64,000 bases of DNA, taken from positions 62,001-126,000 of the forward strand of contig NZ_FNQN01000004.1 in NCBI RefSeq assembly GCF_900107645.1. The letters run 5' to 3'. How positions within the stretch are numbered: the stretch's first letter is position 1; each line of letters opens with the position of its first letter. Below are positions 48,682 through 57,986 of this stretch, in pieces. Position numbers and translations under genes: made by a program. This DNA is from Desulfuromusa kysingii. GTDB taxonomy: Bacteria; Desulfobacterota; Desulfuromonadia; Desulfuromonadales; Geopsychrobacteraceae. Below the pieces are notes generated by a model that ran no database searches, had not been told where the DNA came from, and saw only the letters and a list, made by a program, of their open reading frames with translations.

Positions 48682-50808
48682 ATGCGATTCCGGACAAAGT
48701 TTTTGATTCTGCTGCTGTTCGTCACCTTGTTGCCGCTGGGAATGAGTTTCCTGCTGCAACGTGCCTCAATGCTCCACTTTGGCAACAAGTTGACGGATGA
48801 CACGCGAACCCTGCTGAATAACGATGCCCAGAGCCTGCTCCACTCATTAGTTAATGATTATGGTTTGATCCTCAAACGGGATAAAGCGATCGCTTTGTTG
48901 ACGCTACAGAGTCAAGCCGAAGCCGTTGCAAGCCGCCTATCCGCTCCGCCACCCAAAACGCCACAACCAATCTTTTATTCTGCTGATTACGCCTCCGCAC
49001 ATAAGCGGCCAATAGATCTGACCTCGACATCGAAATATCAACGCCTCTCTGCAACCGGAGAGCTGGTCCCGATTCCTATCTCCTACTCCCAACAGGTCAT
49101 TTTTCTTGCTGGAAAAAACCAGGGTTCAGAGCTGACTGATGATCTGAACCGCATCAGTCGAATGACAGACGTCTACAAAGCCCTGCATGCGATTCAACCA
49201 GACCTGTTTCTCTGGCAGTATACCTCGCTGGAATCAGGCATTCATTCCAGTTATCCGGGCAAAGGGGGATATCCCGCTGATTACGATCCCAGGCAACGAC
49301 AATGGTATCAGGAGGCGGCAAAAAAAAGGGGGCAAACGCAACAGATAGTCACCGACTTAACCACCGGAACCTTGATCCTCACAATGGCGCAACCGATCTA
49401 TACACCGGCAGGAAAACTCGCCGGGGTCACGGCTTTAGATATTGATTATCGACAATTTTTCAGCGACTGGAAGATCCCTGAACAATGGGGTAGTGAAGCA
49501 CAGAGTATGGTTCTTGTTTATCATGAAGACGCTGCGGATCCGAACAAAAAGTTGCAGATTCTCCTCCGCAATCGCAATGAGAATCATTCATTAAATTGGC
49601 GTGTTCCGGTTAAACCTGAATATCTGGAAATAACAGATCCACAGCTCAAAGAGCTACAACAGGATTGGATCGCTGGAAACTCTGCCGTCAGAAAAGTGAC
49701 CTATCAAGGCAGGGAAGCACTCTGGGCCTATGGCCCACGAAATAAAGAGGAACCCTTCCCGCTGGTGATTGTCCCCTATCAACAGATCATTTCACAAGCG
49801 GTCAACGCTGAACAATTTGCCAAACAACAAATCTCACAAAGTCTGACTATCAGTGCCGCGTTGACCATTGTTGTTGTCGCGATCGCTGTCCTGCTAGCAA
49901 TCAGCCGTTCACGAAAGGTGACTCTTCCAATCTTGGAATTGGCGACTGCAGCAAATCAACTCTCAGCGGGAAACTTTGACGCTAGAGTTCAGATCCGCAC
50001 CGGTGATGAATTAGAAGAACTGGGCAACACTTTTAACAGCATGGGAGCCAGACTCAAAGAACGGGACAAAATGATGCAATCTCTGGCACTGGCGAAAAAG
50101 ATTCAACAACAATTACTGCCCGATTCAGCACCAGACTGTCCCTATTTTGATCTCGCCGGAAGAAGCATCTATTGCGATGGAACAGGCGGTGATTATTTCG
50201 ACTTTATAGCACTGCAAATTTCAGGTCAGCAGCAGTTCGGACTTGCAGTTGGCGATGTCTCTGGCCACGGGATAGGTCCCGCACTGGTAATGGCAACTAC
50301 CCGTGCAGCTCTTCACTCGTTGGTAAATCGTTACAAAATTCAACTTGTCGCCCTTGCCAACGAACTTAACAATCAACTATGTCGGGACACCGCCGAGGCA
50401 TACTTCATGACCTTGTTTTATGGTGTTCTTGATCCGGCAGCACAATCTTTACGTTGGATCTCAGCTGGTCATGCTCCCTTGTTTCTCTACCGCGCTGACG
50501 GCCCCATTGAAGAACTGAGCAGCTCCGGGATTCCCCTCGGGATTATTGAAGACACTCCCTATGAAATGGCAACCACAATCCAGTTTATGCCCGGAGATAT
50601 CTTGCTGATTGGGACTGATGGTATCTGGGAAGCCCAGAACAGTGAAGAAGAGATGTTCGGGACTCAAAGGGTCCATGAACTGTTAATTCGCCATGCAGAG
50701 GACAGCGCCGATACCATTGCCGAAAAATTTATCGCCGCACTGAACCGGTTCCGGGGAGGACATTCTCAGGACGACGATATCACGTTGATGGTCGTTAAAG
50801 CGCGTTGA
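48682..50808 (+). CDS. SpoIIE/PP2C-family phosphatase with Cache sensor and HAMP
   Basis: A 708-residue membrane phosphatase. A helix at 8-27 anchors the protein, and a periplasmic Cache-type region (clear around 178-255, with YDPRQRQWYQEA) follows. A second helix lies at about 388-408, then HAMP (409-462) and a C-terminal SpoIIE-type PP2C domain (about 500-706). The domain has GGDYFDF, GDVSGHG and SQDDDITLMV metal-site contexts. It probably dephosphorylates an anti-sigma antagonist in response to a periplasmic ligand. No partner is adjacent. Confidence 0.9.
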   Translation: MRFRTKFLILLLFVTLLPLGMSFLLQRASMLHFGNKLTDDTRTLLNNDAQSLLHSLVNDYGLILKRDKAIALLTLQSQAEAVASRLSAPPPKTPQPIFYSADYASAHKRPIDLTSTSKYQRLSATGELVPIPISYSQQVIFLAGKNQGSELTDDLNRISRMTDVYKALHAIQPDLFLWQYTSLESGIHSSYPGKGGYPADYDPRQRQWYQEAAKKRGQTQQIVTDLTTGTLILTMAQPIYTPAGKLAGVTALDIDYRQFFSDWKIPEQWGSEAQSMVLVYHEDAADPNKKLQILLRNRNENHSLNWRVPVKPEYLEITDPQLKELQQDWIAGNSAVRKVTYQGREALWAYGPRNKEEPFPLVIVPYQQIISQAVNAEQFAKQQISQSLTISAALTIVVVAIAVLLAISRSRKVTLPILELATAANQLSAGNFDARVQIRTGDELEELGNTFNSMGARLKERDKMMQSLALAKKIQQQLLPDSAPDCPYFDLAGRSIYCDGTGGDYFDFIALQISGQQQFGLAVGDVSGHGIGPALVMATTRAALHSLVNRYKIQLVALANELNNQLCRDTAEAYFMTLFYGVLDPAAQSLRWISAGHAPLFLYRADGPIEELSSSGIPLGIIEDTPYEMATTIQFMPGDILLIGTDGIWEAQNSEEEMFGTQRVHELLIRHAEDSADTIAEKFIAALNRFRGGHSQDDDITLMVVKAR

Positions 50809-50870
50809 CAAACACCACGATTAAAAAAGAGAAAAACGGGGTAAAGTCTTCCAGATAAAAAGCCCATCAT

Positions 50871-51434
50871 TCAGGAGAAGTATGGATAATCCATCTGCCT
50901 TGCAATTTCGATGCGGATCTCTTTTCCAGCGATGCGCTCCACCAGGTAAAGACCCAGATCAATTGCTGAAGTCACTCCACGGGCGGTAATAACATCACCG
51001 GCGTCGACCACCCGCTGCTGACTCACCTCCCCGCAGTATCGTGCCAACTCATCGTAGGCATTGGGATGCGTTGTCGCCCGCTTCCCGGACAGAAAGCCTG
51101 CGGCTCCCAACAGTAAAGAACCGGTACAGACAGACGCTTTCAGTGGTACTTCCTTCGCCGTTTTCAACCATGAGATAAAGCCTTCATTGTGTTGAAGAGA
51201 ACGACTCCCATAACCACCAGGGACAACCAGAAGGTCAAAATCTCCCAGAGGTTGTTGCGACGAATCGGGATTAAAGCGAAGGTCTTGATTGTCGGCGACA
51301 TCCGTACAGAATGAGCAGATCTGCCAATGAAATTTCGGCATAAAATCCATTGTCTTAAGACGCGTCAATGGATCATAGACCCCGACAAAATCCAACGCCG
51401 TCATCTGATCAAAGATAATAAATGCAGCCTTCAT
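50871..51434 (-). CDS. DJ-1/PfpI family protein
   Basis: A 187-residue protein of the class I glutamine amidotransferase-like fold. The nucleophile Cys sits in SVCTGSLLLGAAG at the nucleophile elbow, and VVPGGYGSR precedes it. The family includes chaperones, deglycases and isonitrile hydratases; the activity cannot be chosen by sequence alone. It is on the minus strand just after trpB. Confidence 0.85.
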   Translation of the reverse strand: MKAAFIIFDQMTALDFVGVYDPLTRLKTMDFMPKFHWQICSFCTDVADNQDLRFNPDSSQQPLGDFDLLVVPGGYGSRSLQHNEGFISWLKTAKEVPLKASVCTGSLLLGAAGFLSGKRATTHPNAYDELARYCGEVSQQRVVDAGDVITARGVTSAIDLGLYLVERIAGKEIRIEIARQMDYPYFS

Positions 51435-51497
51435 AAACCACCTCTAAATCACCCATCTAAAGAGACTTCTCAGTACACACAGTTGCCGATTTACCCC

Positions 51498-52697
51498 CTA
51501 CAAAGACAGATATTCGGCAACAAAGTCCGCATCCTTGTCCCCACGACCAGAGAGGTTGACCAAAATAGTTTTCTCTTTTGGCAGTTTTTTAGCTAACTTC
51601 ATCGCGTAGGCGACGGCATGAGCACTCTCTAAAGCGGGAATAATCCCTTCTAATCGAGACAACTGCATAAACGCATCCAGACACTCTTTGTCATCGATGG
51701 TTTCATATTTTACCCTCTCGATATCTTTCAGATAGCAATGTTGGGGACCGACCCCGGGATAATCCAACCCTGAAGCGATGGAATACACCGGGAGTGGCAT
51801 ACCATCCTGATCTTGTAAATTGTAACATTCAAAACCATGGATACTCCCCTTACTCCCCAACGTCAACGTTGCGGCGTTATCTGGGGTATCCAACCCCTTG
51901 CCCGCCGGTTCAATACCAATCATTTCAACATTCTCATCGTCTAAAAAAGCAGAGAATAAGCCGATAGAATTTGAACCTCCACCAACACAAGCAAGCAGGT
52001 AATCAGGCAGACAACCCTCTTTTTGTTGAAATTGTTCACGCGCTTCAATCCCGACAATGGACTGGAAATCACGCACCATTTTTGGAAAGGGGTGCGGCCC
52101 GACAACTGAGCCGATCGCGTAGAAAAAGTTAACCGGATCTTGCAGATACTCTTCGAAGGCACTGTCAACAGCATCCTTCAAGGTTTTGGTTCCTCGACTG
52201 ACAGAAATCAGCTTACAACCGAGTATCTTCATCTTAGTGACATTCGGATGTTCCTTTTTAATGTCAATTTCTCCCATATGGATTTCACAATCAATCCCCA
52301 CCAGCGCGCAGGCTGTTGCCAAGGCAACGCCATGTTGTCCCGCACCTGTTTCAGCTAAGACTTTGGTTTTCCCCATATGTTTCGCCAACAGAGCTTCCCC
52401 AAGGCAATGATTGATTTTATGTGCACCGGTATGATTCAAATCTTCTCGCTTGAGAAAAATTCGTGCGCCATTCTGCTGCGCGGTCAACCGCTTAGCAAAG
52501 AAAATTGGACTTGGACGACCAACATAATCAGCATAAAGGTCATGCAATTCTGTCTGAAACGCTTCGGTTTGACTGACCTTTTCATAGGCATCATTAATAT
52601 CATCCATGACGGCCTTGAGTTCCGGCGGGATAATCTGGCCGCCGTATTCACCAAAATAACCATCTTTATCGGGCATCTCTAAAAACTGCTTTGTCAT
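51498..52697 (-). CDS. trpB: Tryptophan synthase beta-like protein (orphan TrpB)
   Basis: This 399-residue PLP enzyme joins indole and serine to make tryptophan in TrpAB. The PLP lysine is in HTGAHKINH, the acid in [10 protein letters not shown] and the phosphate loop in GGGSN. The N-terminus ([12 protein letters not shown]) differs from the usual TrpB1. No trpA or other trp gene is nearby, so it could work alone or pair with a distant TrpA. A good sigma70 promoter precedes it. Confidence 0.9.
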   Translation of the reverse strand: MTKQFLEMPDKDGYFGEYGGQIIPPELKAVMDDINDAYEKVSQTEAFQTELHDLYADYVGRPSPIFFAKRLTAQQNGARIFLKREDLNHTGAHKINHCLGEALLAKHMGKTKVLAETGAGQHGVALATACALVGIDCEIHMGEIDIKKEHPNVTKMKILGCKLISVSRGTKTLKDAVDSAFEEYLQDPVNFFYAIGSVVGPHPFPKMVRDFQSIVGIEAREQFQQKEGCLPDYLLACVGGGSNSIGLFSAFLDDENVEMIGIEPAGKGLDTPDNAATLTLGSKGSIHGFECYNLQDQDGMPLPVYSIASGLDYPGVGPQHCYLKDIERVKYETIDDKECLDAFMQLSRLEGIIPALESAHAVAYAMKLAKKLPKEKTILVNLSGRGDKDADFVAEYLSL

Positions 52698-53192
52698 AAA
52701 TATTCCCCTTCCTGGAGATAAGTTTAATCGAATCTGGATACAAAAAATATTGCGGACGCGGCTGCCTTCTCAAGACATGCCCTCTTTGGTTAAAAAATAT
52801 ACGAGAGTGCGACCTCTGGATCTAGAATGAAGATTCATCAGCCAAATTAGGGGAAGAGAAGATATCTGTCAAGAATAGACCATTACCGGTCAATGACCAG
52901 GCCTCTGTCGACTACAGGGAATTAACTACCAATCATCACGTCCCATTGGAATTATTCTCGCCACATGGAGACCTGATTCTTATAACTTGTTATATCGTCA
53001 CAATAACGTCCCTTCCCTCCCGGTATGGCTAGACATTTAGAATAACCATGATTTTTTTAATCAATCGGATGCTTCCACATTTAATCCACATTTGATTCAT
53101 AATTGTCACTCAATTCCATTATATATATTTGCATACAGATTACGAATTTCCACAATCCGATTGATAGATCGATCAGTGTTCAGGAGATAAAA
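52698..53192. other. Divergent region upstream of trpB and the 53.2-kb gene
   Basis: About 495 bases with no supported gene. It contains the trpB promoter at 52844-52872, giving a leader of about 140 bases on the minus strand. I looked for a T-box and found no specifier or conserved antiterminator. The plus-strand promoter of the next gene is not resolved. Confidence 0.5.
52844..52872 (-). promoter_or_regulatory. Sigma70-type promoter of trpB
   Basis: In the minus direction, TTGACA (52867-52872) and TAATTT (52844-52849) are 17 bases apart. Confidence 0.55.
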
Positions 53193-53648
53193 ATGTTCTT
53201 AAAAAACGTATTATTTGGGTTCCTCATTCTCGCAATCACCTTGCCTGCTTACGCTCAAAACACTGTAGAATTGAAAAAACAGCTCGTTCTCGGCCAGAAA
53301 AAATTAAATGTCATGGAAAACATGTCTCTTTCCGAAAGCGATGCGGCCGCTTTCTGGCCAATTTATGATGAGTTTCAGGAAGAGATATTTGAACTTGATC
53401 AGCAACGCTATCAAATTCTTACTCAATACACCCAGAATTACAAAACATTGACGGACGAGCAAGCCGATAGAATTCTGGACAGCATGTTCGAGATCAAGGA
53501 TCAGCGTCAGTCCGTTTTAAAAAGGGTTTCTTTGTCCCTTGAAGAGGTCCTGCCGGCAAAAATAGTGTTCAGGTACCTGCAAATAGAAAACAACATGGCG
53601 ACCCTGGAAGCCTATAGCCTGATTGAAAAAATTCCTTTATTGGAATAG
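53193..53648 (+). CDS. Secreted helical protein of unknown function
   Basis: A 151-residue protein with a clear signal peptide (about 1-19, ending PAYA-Q). The mature part is all-helical in appearance, with AAFWPIYDEFQEE, LTDEQADRILD and LPAKIVFRYLQIENN. I recognise the pattern AFWPxYxEF and LPAKxxxRxxQIEN from conserved periplasmic proteins without a known role. RBS AGGAG precedes the ATG at 53193; the frame runs back to 53103. It is a single gene in an AT-rich stretch. Confidence 0.75.
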   Translation: MFLKNVLFGFLILAITLPAYAQNTVELKKQLVLGQKKLNVMENMSLSESDAAAFWPIYDEFQEEIFELDQQRYQILTQYTQNYKTLTDEQADRILDSMFEIKDQRQSVLKRVSLSLEEVLPAKIVFRYLQIENNMATLEAYSLIEKIPLLE

Positions 53649-53794
53649 CTCAAAACAATCCTCAAGAAGAACTTAACAGCTTTTTGTCAACCCGATAGAT
53701 AACTCAATCTAGCGTAAACGTCTCTGCTGTTCCTTACGACAAATTCGTTAATCCACTCACAGATTAACGGCATATCCATAGCATCTTTACCCCC

Positions 53795-53823
53795 ATACGG
53801 GCTCATCTATGATGAGCCCGTAT
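53795..53823. repeat. Perfect 13-bp hairpin with 3-base loop
   Basis: ATACGGGCTCATC (53795-53807), TAT loop and GATGAGCCCGTAT (53811-53823). There is no T-tract, and the nearest stop codon is about 150 bases away, so a terminator role is not clear. Confidence 0.6.
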
Positions 53824-54012
53824 TCCAGCAAGATAATCTGACCAGCATCTAAGTGAAACAGGACAATCTGCCATAAAAGGGAGAATGCCTCGTTATTAAA
53901 CAAACTTTTGAATCGAAACCTTGAAGATCTCTGAACCTGACTTTTTAGTTGCGACCAGGTACAGCAAATAGTGCTGTGTTTATCTGTCATCATAACTTTA
54001 GGCTTGAAATGA

Positions 54013-54056
54013 AACGATCTGTATAAATCGTTAGCTGAAATCGACTTAAATCGTTA
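54013..54056. promoter_or_regulatory. Repeated AAATCGTTA boxes upstream of lipoprotein
   Basis: AACGAT (54013-54018) is inverted to ATCGTT (54027-54032) and the box TAAATCGTTA recurs about 23 bases later (54047-54055). Close spacing suggests a regulator-binding array; the regulator is unknown. Confidence 0.4.
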
Positions 54057-54168
54057 CATATCAAACACTACAAATACAAAACGACTATATAAAGTCGCAG
54101 GGTAAAGACGATAAGAACAACAGCCGGATAACCATTGCTAATATTCTATTTATTTTGTGGAGGTCACT

Positions 54169-55275
54169 TTGAAAACGTTCTTATTCCTTTCAACTATTCT
54201 GATGCTTACGGCTGGATGTTCGTTAAAACTACCAACACCCCCATGGGTTGAAACCTCTTTGGAAATAAACCCTGTCACTAGGACAGACTACGATTCATCA
54301 GTTGACGCCCAACTGGCGACATTGGTCCGTCAAGTCACAAAACAATTATCCGGTCTTTCATGTAAAGACATTGGCATCCTGCAAATCGTCAATCTGCAAG
54401 GCGAAGAAGGGAACTTTGAAAAGTATGTTAAAGACGAACTCACCAACAGGCTTTCCAGAACCTATAAGTTCAGAGTGTTTCCGATTGATGAATTGACAGA
54501 TGACCTAATTGATAGCAATCAATCTATTCTGGATGAAATCATCTATTTTTTCAAAAGAGAGCCAGTATATCTAACGGGAACGACCGTTGATCTTCCCAAA
54601 GGAATTAAAGTCGGTATTCAGATTACTTCAATAAAATCAGGACAAGTATTAGGGACAGCTTCAATGTTGTTCAGTAAAGACAGAAGCCTCCTAACCCTCA
54701 TAGGAAAGGGAGACACTATCATAAAGGACACGATGAGAAACAGTTCATCAAGAATAAGCCATTATGAAGATCGGATGACCGGTAGAATCATTAAAGTCAG
54801 TGACAATGATTATGTCGAACTTATCCATGGGACATACACTCTCTATGTAAAACGAATCAATTTTGAATACAGCTTATTTACTGATGAAGAATCAACGGTT
54901 GAGATATTTTTAAATGAAGATTACCGCGTGATGAGTGCGGGGGATATGGTGAACTTTTCCTACGGCAGTCATCAGTTTGTTTTATCGTTACAAAGAGTGA
55001 CAAATCACAAAGCCCTTTTCACCTTTGCCAACCTGAATGAAACAGAAAACGATGATGACAGTGAGACAACGACCAGCATTGACCTGAAGCAAATGGACGA
55101 TCAACCTATCAGCCAGAACCTTTTATTGAGTGGCTTCGTAACCCCGATCAACACAACGGACAGATCAAAGCTATTCGAGTTTCCGCTTGAATACAGATTG
55201 CTCTTCATTGCCGGTATGAGCTTGCCTCGCAGACGAAGGAATTCACATAAAACGCTGACGAAAAACCTCGCATAA
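54169..55275 (+). CDS. Lipoprotein with FlgO/CsgG-like domain
   Basis: A 368-residue lipoprotein: LTAGC places the lipidated Cys at residue 17. The next region (about 45-165) resembles FlgO or CsgG-like domains found in outer-membrane lipoproteins of flagella and curli export, with IGILQIVNL, ELTNRLSRTYKFRVF and GIQITSIKSGQVLGTAS. The remaining 190 residues are not recognised and end in a basic tail (SLPRRRRNSHK). The TTG at 54169 is preceded by GGAGGT. No flagellar or curli gene is adjacent, so the role is open. Confidence 0.6.
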   Translation: MKTFLFLSTILMLTAGCSLKLPTPPWVETSLEINPVTRTDYDSSVDAQLATLVRQVTKQLSGLSCKDIGILQIVNLQGEEGNFEKYVKDELTNRLSRTYKFRVFPIDELTDDLIDSNQSILDEIIYFFKREPVYLTGTTVDLPKGIKVGIQITSIKSGQVLGTASMLFSKDRSLLTLIGKGDTIIKDTMRNSSSRISHYEDRMTGRIIKVSDNDYVELIHGTYTLYVKRINFEYSLFTDEESTVEIFLNEDYRVMSAGDMVNFSYGSHQFVLSLQRVTNHKALFTFANLNETENDDDSETTTSIDLKQMDDQPISQNLLLSGFVTPINTTDRSKLFEFPLEYRLLFIAGMSLPRRRRNSHKTLTKNLA

Positions 55276-55350
55276 AACTTATCTCAAGGTAGAGATCTCA
55301 AAAGAGCAGAATCATCAAAACGCTTATAACTCGACATGGAGGTAGCACCG

Positions 55351-55689
55351 ATGGACATAAGCAGTGTAAGCAGCAACCCTTTTCGTCAATATGTTTCTGC
55401 GTACAAGGAAAAAACTGAAGTCGTTTCTGAAAAGACTGTCGACCTGAGCAGTGACGTTAACAATGCCGTAAACGATGTCAGTAATGTTGTAACCGATGGC
55501 ATAAGCGATGGCATAAGCGGTACAGAAAAAATAATTGATTTCACCTACGGACTTCTAGGGATCGATCAGGTAGAAAATGATCCTCAGGAGGTCTCCAGCA
55601 ATGACGAACAAGGGGATGGATTATATAAACTGGGCCAATATATTAAAGCTGCCGGAACTGTCGGCACTTTTGTCTCGTTTTTAATTTAA
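55351..55689 (+). CDS. Small unrecognised protein downstream of lipoprotein
   Basis: A 112-residue protein of unknown family. It is acidic and low in complexity in the middle (NNAVNDVSNVV, then DGIS twice, coded by a short DNA repeat), and ends in a hydrophobic stretch GTVGTFVSFLI. GGAGG lies eight bases before the ATG at 55351. It follows the lipoprotein by 75 bases and may be co-transcribed. No signal peptide is visible. Confidence 0.6.
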   Translation: MDISSVSSNPFRQYVSAYKEKTEVVSEKTVDLSSDVNNAVNDVSNVVTDGISDGISGTEKIIDFTYGLLGIDQVENDPQEVSSNDEQGDGLYKLGQYIKAAGTVGTFVSFLI

Positions 55690-55716
55690 CGTAAACAGCT
55701 CAACCGCAATGAGTCA

Positions 55717-55747
55717 GCCCAGGATAGAAAAGGTTTCTGTCCTGGGC
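55717..55747. terminator. Hairpin between small protein and aminotransferase genes
   Basis: GCCCAGGATAGAA (55717-55729) pairs with TTCTGTCCTGGGC (55735-55747), with one G-U pair. It lies between converging genes, but the T-tracts are poor. Confidence 0.5.
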
Positions 55748-55757
55748 ATGACATCCA

Positions 55758-57044
55758 TTATTTCAACCAATCGCAGACCAACTGAATAGCCGTAAGCACT
55801 TTTTCACAGTGCAACGTTAAAAACTCATCATCCAAAGGATGATCGGCCGGAATTTGTCTTGCAGCCGCAAGCACTTTGGCGCCGTCAAAATCGACAAAAG
55901 CCAGCCGTGCTGTCAACTCCTCAACTGGCCGTCCGAAACAATTCCCCGGCAGAATCGCCACTCCAGTATCTTCGAGCAACCGGTTACATAACTCTTCACC
56001 GGTGTTTATGCCGCGTTCAGCCAGCTTTTTTCGTAACGGTTCGAAATCTGGGAACATGTAGAAAGCCCCATCTGGCAGTGCGACTGAGACTCCGGCACTA
56101 TCCAGACGGCTCCAGATCCAATCGTTCAAGGCTTTGAGGACCCGTCTCGATTGTTGCAGATAACCTTCCAGATCAGCTCCCCCTTGGAAAGCTCTGACCG
56201 CAGCATATTGAATCGGAGCGCTGGTCGCGGTAAAGGTTTCACTGGCGACGACCGCCATTGCATCCAACAACCATTTCAACTCGGTGGGGAAAGCAAAGGT
56301 CCCAAGACGCCACCCACCGGCGCCAGCCCACTTACTCAGACCACTGGCAATAATGGTTCCCTCAGGATAATAACGGGCAATCGAACGATGAGCACCAGAA
56401 AAGTTCAGTTCACCATAGATCTCATCCGAGAGCATAATGATGTGATATTTTCGAGCCACAACAGCGAGTTCCTGTAATTGTTGCTCAGAGTATGAACAAC
56501 CCGTTGGATTGTTGGGATAGTTGAGGATTACAATCCTCGGCTTTGAGGGATCGTCTTGACAGTGTCTTTCCAGTTCTTCTGGCGTCAGTAACCATTTGTT
56601 CGCTGCTGAAGTTTGCAGCCAATGGACATGGCGGCCAATAATATGCGCCTGCGGCGCGTACGAAACCCAGCTGGGTGTCGGGATCACCAAATCACCATAA
56701 TAGACCAGCTGCAAAATAAACATCAGCTCTTTTGAACCCGGTCCTATGAGGATATTTTCCTCCAGAAAGGCAAGATCCTGGGTCCGTCGATAGTATTTAG
56801 CAACAGCATCACGCAGCGCTGCAAGCCCGCGAACCGGAAGATAGTCTTTTTGGTGAGCATTATTCTGCAATTCACGGACGACAGATTCTGGAACTGGAAA
56901 AGGTGACTGCCCTAGACCTAGCTTATAAATCTTTTTTCCTTCAGCAAGTAATTGATTGCTCTTCTCATTGATCCCCAGTGTTGCCGAAACCGGCAAACCG
57001 CGAATATTGAGGTTTAAGTTAATTTCATGCTGCCCATTGACCAT
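55758..57044 (-). CDS. Class I/II pyridoxal-phosphate aminotransferase
   Basis: A 428-residue aspartate-aminotransferase-fold enzyme. Motifs are YPNNPTG, SDEIYGELNF and SGLSKWAGAGGWRLG, with the PLP lysine in the last. It cannot be assigned to one amino acid by sequence; the extra C-terminal segment of about 30 residues is unusual. The GntR regulator upstream (minus strand, 58 bases away) may control it. Confidence 0.85.
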   Translation of the reverse strand: MVNGQHEINLNLNIRGLPVSATLGINEKSNQLLAEGKKIYKLGLGQSPFPVPESVVRELQNNAHQKDYLPVRGLAALRDAVAKYYRRTQDLAFLEENILIGPGSKELMFILQLVYYGDLVIPTPSWVSYAPQAHIIGRHVHWLQTSAANKWLLTPEELERHCQDDPSKPRIVILNYPNNPTGCSYSEQQLQELAVVARKYHIIMLSDEIYGELNFSGAHRSIARYYPEGTIIASGLSKWAGAGGWRLGTFAFPTELKWLLDAMAVVASETFTATSAPIQYAAVRAFQGGADLEGYLQQSRRVLKALNDWIWSRLDSAGVSVALPDGAFYMFPDFEPLRKKLAERGINTGEELCNRLLEDTGVAILPGNCFGRPVEELTARLAFVDFDGAKVLAAARQIPADHPLDDEFLTLHCEKVLTAIQLVCDWLK

Positions 57045-57101
57045 TGTGAATCTCCTTCCCTGTGTCTTTGAGGGTCGTAAATCATGCTTGCAAAAAATGC
57101 C

Positions 57102-57743
57102 TTATTGAAGGGCAGCGATCTTGGCCCCGGTTTCGGCATAGTGTTGGCGAATAACCGTCTCTATTAACGGACGATCCTGTAACTTGACGCTCTCCAGGAT
57201 GGTCCTATGCCGCTGACCAATTTCAATTGGGCTGTAAAGTTTGCTCCAGTTTTTAAAAAATAAAACGTGCAACTTAAGACTGAGTCGATCTGTATATTCA
57301 AGCAATTGAATATTATCGGATTTACTGATTAATAGATCGTGAAATTCTCCACCGGTCTCGACCACCATTTTATGATTGTTCTTATGGGCATAGATCTCCA
57401 TTTGGTCAAGAAAATGGTCCAACCGATCAATCTCTTCAGGAGAAAATTTTGTGCATGACTCCATGACAGCATATCCTTCAAGGACACCTCGAGTCGTATA
57501 GCTATCCACGATCTGTTTGGGAGAAAGGATGGGGACAAAGTTTCCCACCTGAGGCCGGTAATCGACCAAACCGTTCATAATCAACTCTTTCATCGCTTCA
57601 CGAATCGGAGCCCTGCTAATCCCCATCTGTTCAGCAAGAAGAGTCTCTTTTAACTGATCACCCGGACTTAAAACGCCATCCAGCAATAACCCGTAAACAT
57701 AGTCAACGACTTGATCTTTATATGTTGTTTTAACAATAGGCAT
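57102..57743 (-). CDS. GntR family regulator, FCD (FadR-like) type
   Basis: A 213-residue regulator with an N-terminal winged helix-turn-helix (about 8-75, DQVVDYVYGLLLDG, MGISRAPIREAMKEL) and a C-terminal all-helical FCD effector domain. FCD regulators respond to small carboxylates. The ATG at 57743 is preceded by GAGGA. It is divergent from the flavoprotein gene and near the aminotransferase gene, its probable targets. Confidence 0.9.
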   Translation of the reverse strand: MPIVKTTYKDQVVDYVYGLLLDGVLSPGDQLKETLLAEQMGISRAPIREAMKELIMNGLVDYRPQVGNFVPILSPKQIVDSYTTRGVLEGYAVMESCTKFSPEEIDRLDHFLDQMEIYAHKNNHKMVVETGGEFHDLLISKSDNIQLLEYTDRLSLKLHVLFFKNWSKLYSPIEIGQRHRTILESVKLQDRPLIETVIRQHYAETGAKIAALQ

Positions 57744-57831
57744 AAAAATTGTCCTCAAATCCAAACAGATGTCGACATTAGACATTTAACGGCAAAGTGA
57801 AGTCAAGAACAAAAGATGATCGGCTAAAAAG

Positions 57832-57847
57832 ATATCGTTACCGATAT
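57832..57847. promoter_or_regulatory. Inverted repeat between GntR and flavoprotein genes
   Basis: ATATCG (57832-57837) and CGATAT (57842-57847) are perfect 6-bp arms with a 4-base spacer. It lies about 25 bases upstream of the -35 box of the flavoprotein promoter and is a candidate operator for the GntR protein. Confidence 0.4.
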
Positions 57848-57870
57848 ATATAAAAATCAGAATTTATCTA

Positions 57871-57898
57871 TTGACAATAAAAGTGATCCTCCTATAGT
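57871..57898 (+). promoter_or_regulatory. Sigma70-type promoter of flavoprotein gene
   Basis: TTGACA (57871-57876) and TATAGT (57893-57898) are 16 bases apart. Its position shows that the ORF part before about 57905 is not translated. Confidence 0.6.
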
Positions 57899-57986
57899 GT
57901 GCCATTGCACAAAACAGGATGGGTTTCGACCTTGTTATTTTGCCGATATAAAAAATAACGACAACATGATTCAGGAGGCAAGCGAA

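Larger units (their letters stand above)
53649..54168. other. Gene-free AT-rich region with hairpin and repeated boxes
   Basis: About 520 bases with no supported gene. It holds a 13-bp perfect hairpin (53795-53823) and, close to the lipoprotein gene, repeated AAATCGTTA-type boxes (54013-54056) and an ACGACT/AGTCG repeat (54081-54098). A 68-codon minus-strand frame at 53787-53993 overlaps the hairpin and is probably not coding. Confidence 0.5.

Noticed and set aside
52698-53040. T-box leader upstream of trpB
   Set aside because: A GGCAGCCGCG-like string is on the minus strand, but no stem I, specifier loop or full antiterminator was found.
53787-53993. 68-codon minus-strand frame
   Set aside because: It overlaps a perfect hairpin and has no recognised features; likely chance.
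57897-57986. Upstream extension of the flavoprotein
   Set aside because: The promoter's -10 box overlaps this part, so it would not be transcribed.
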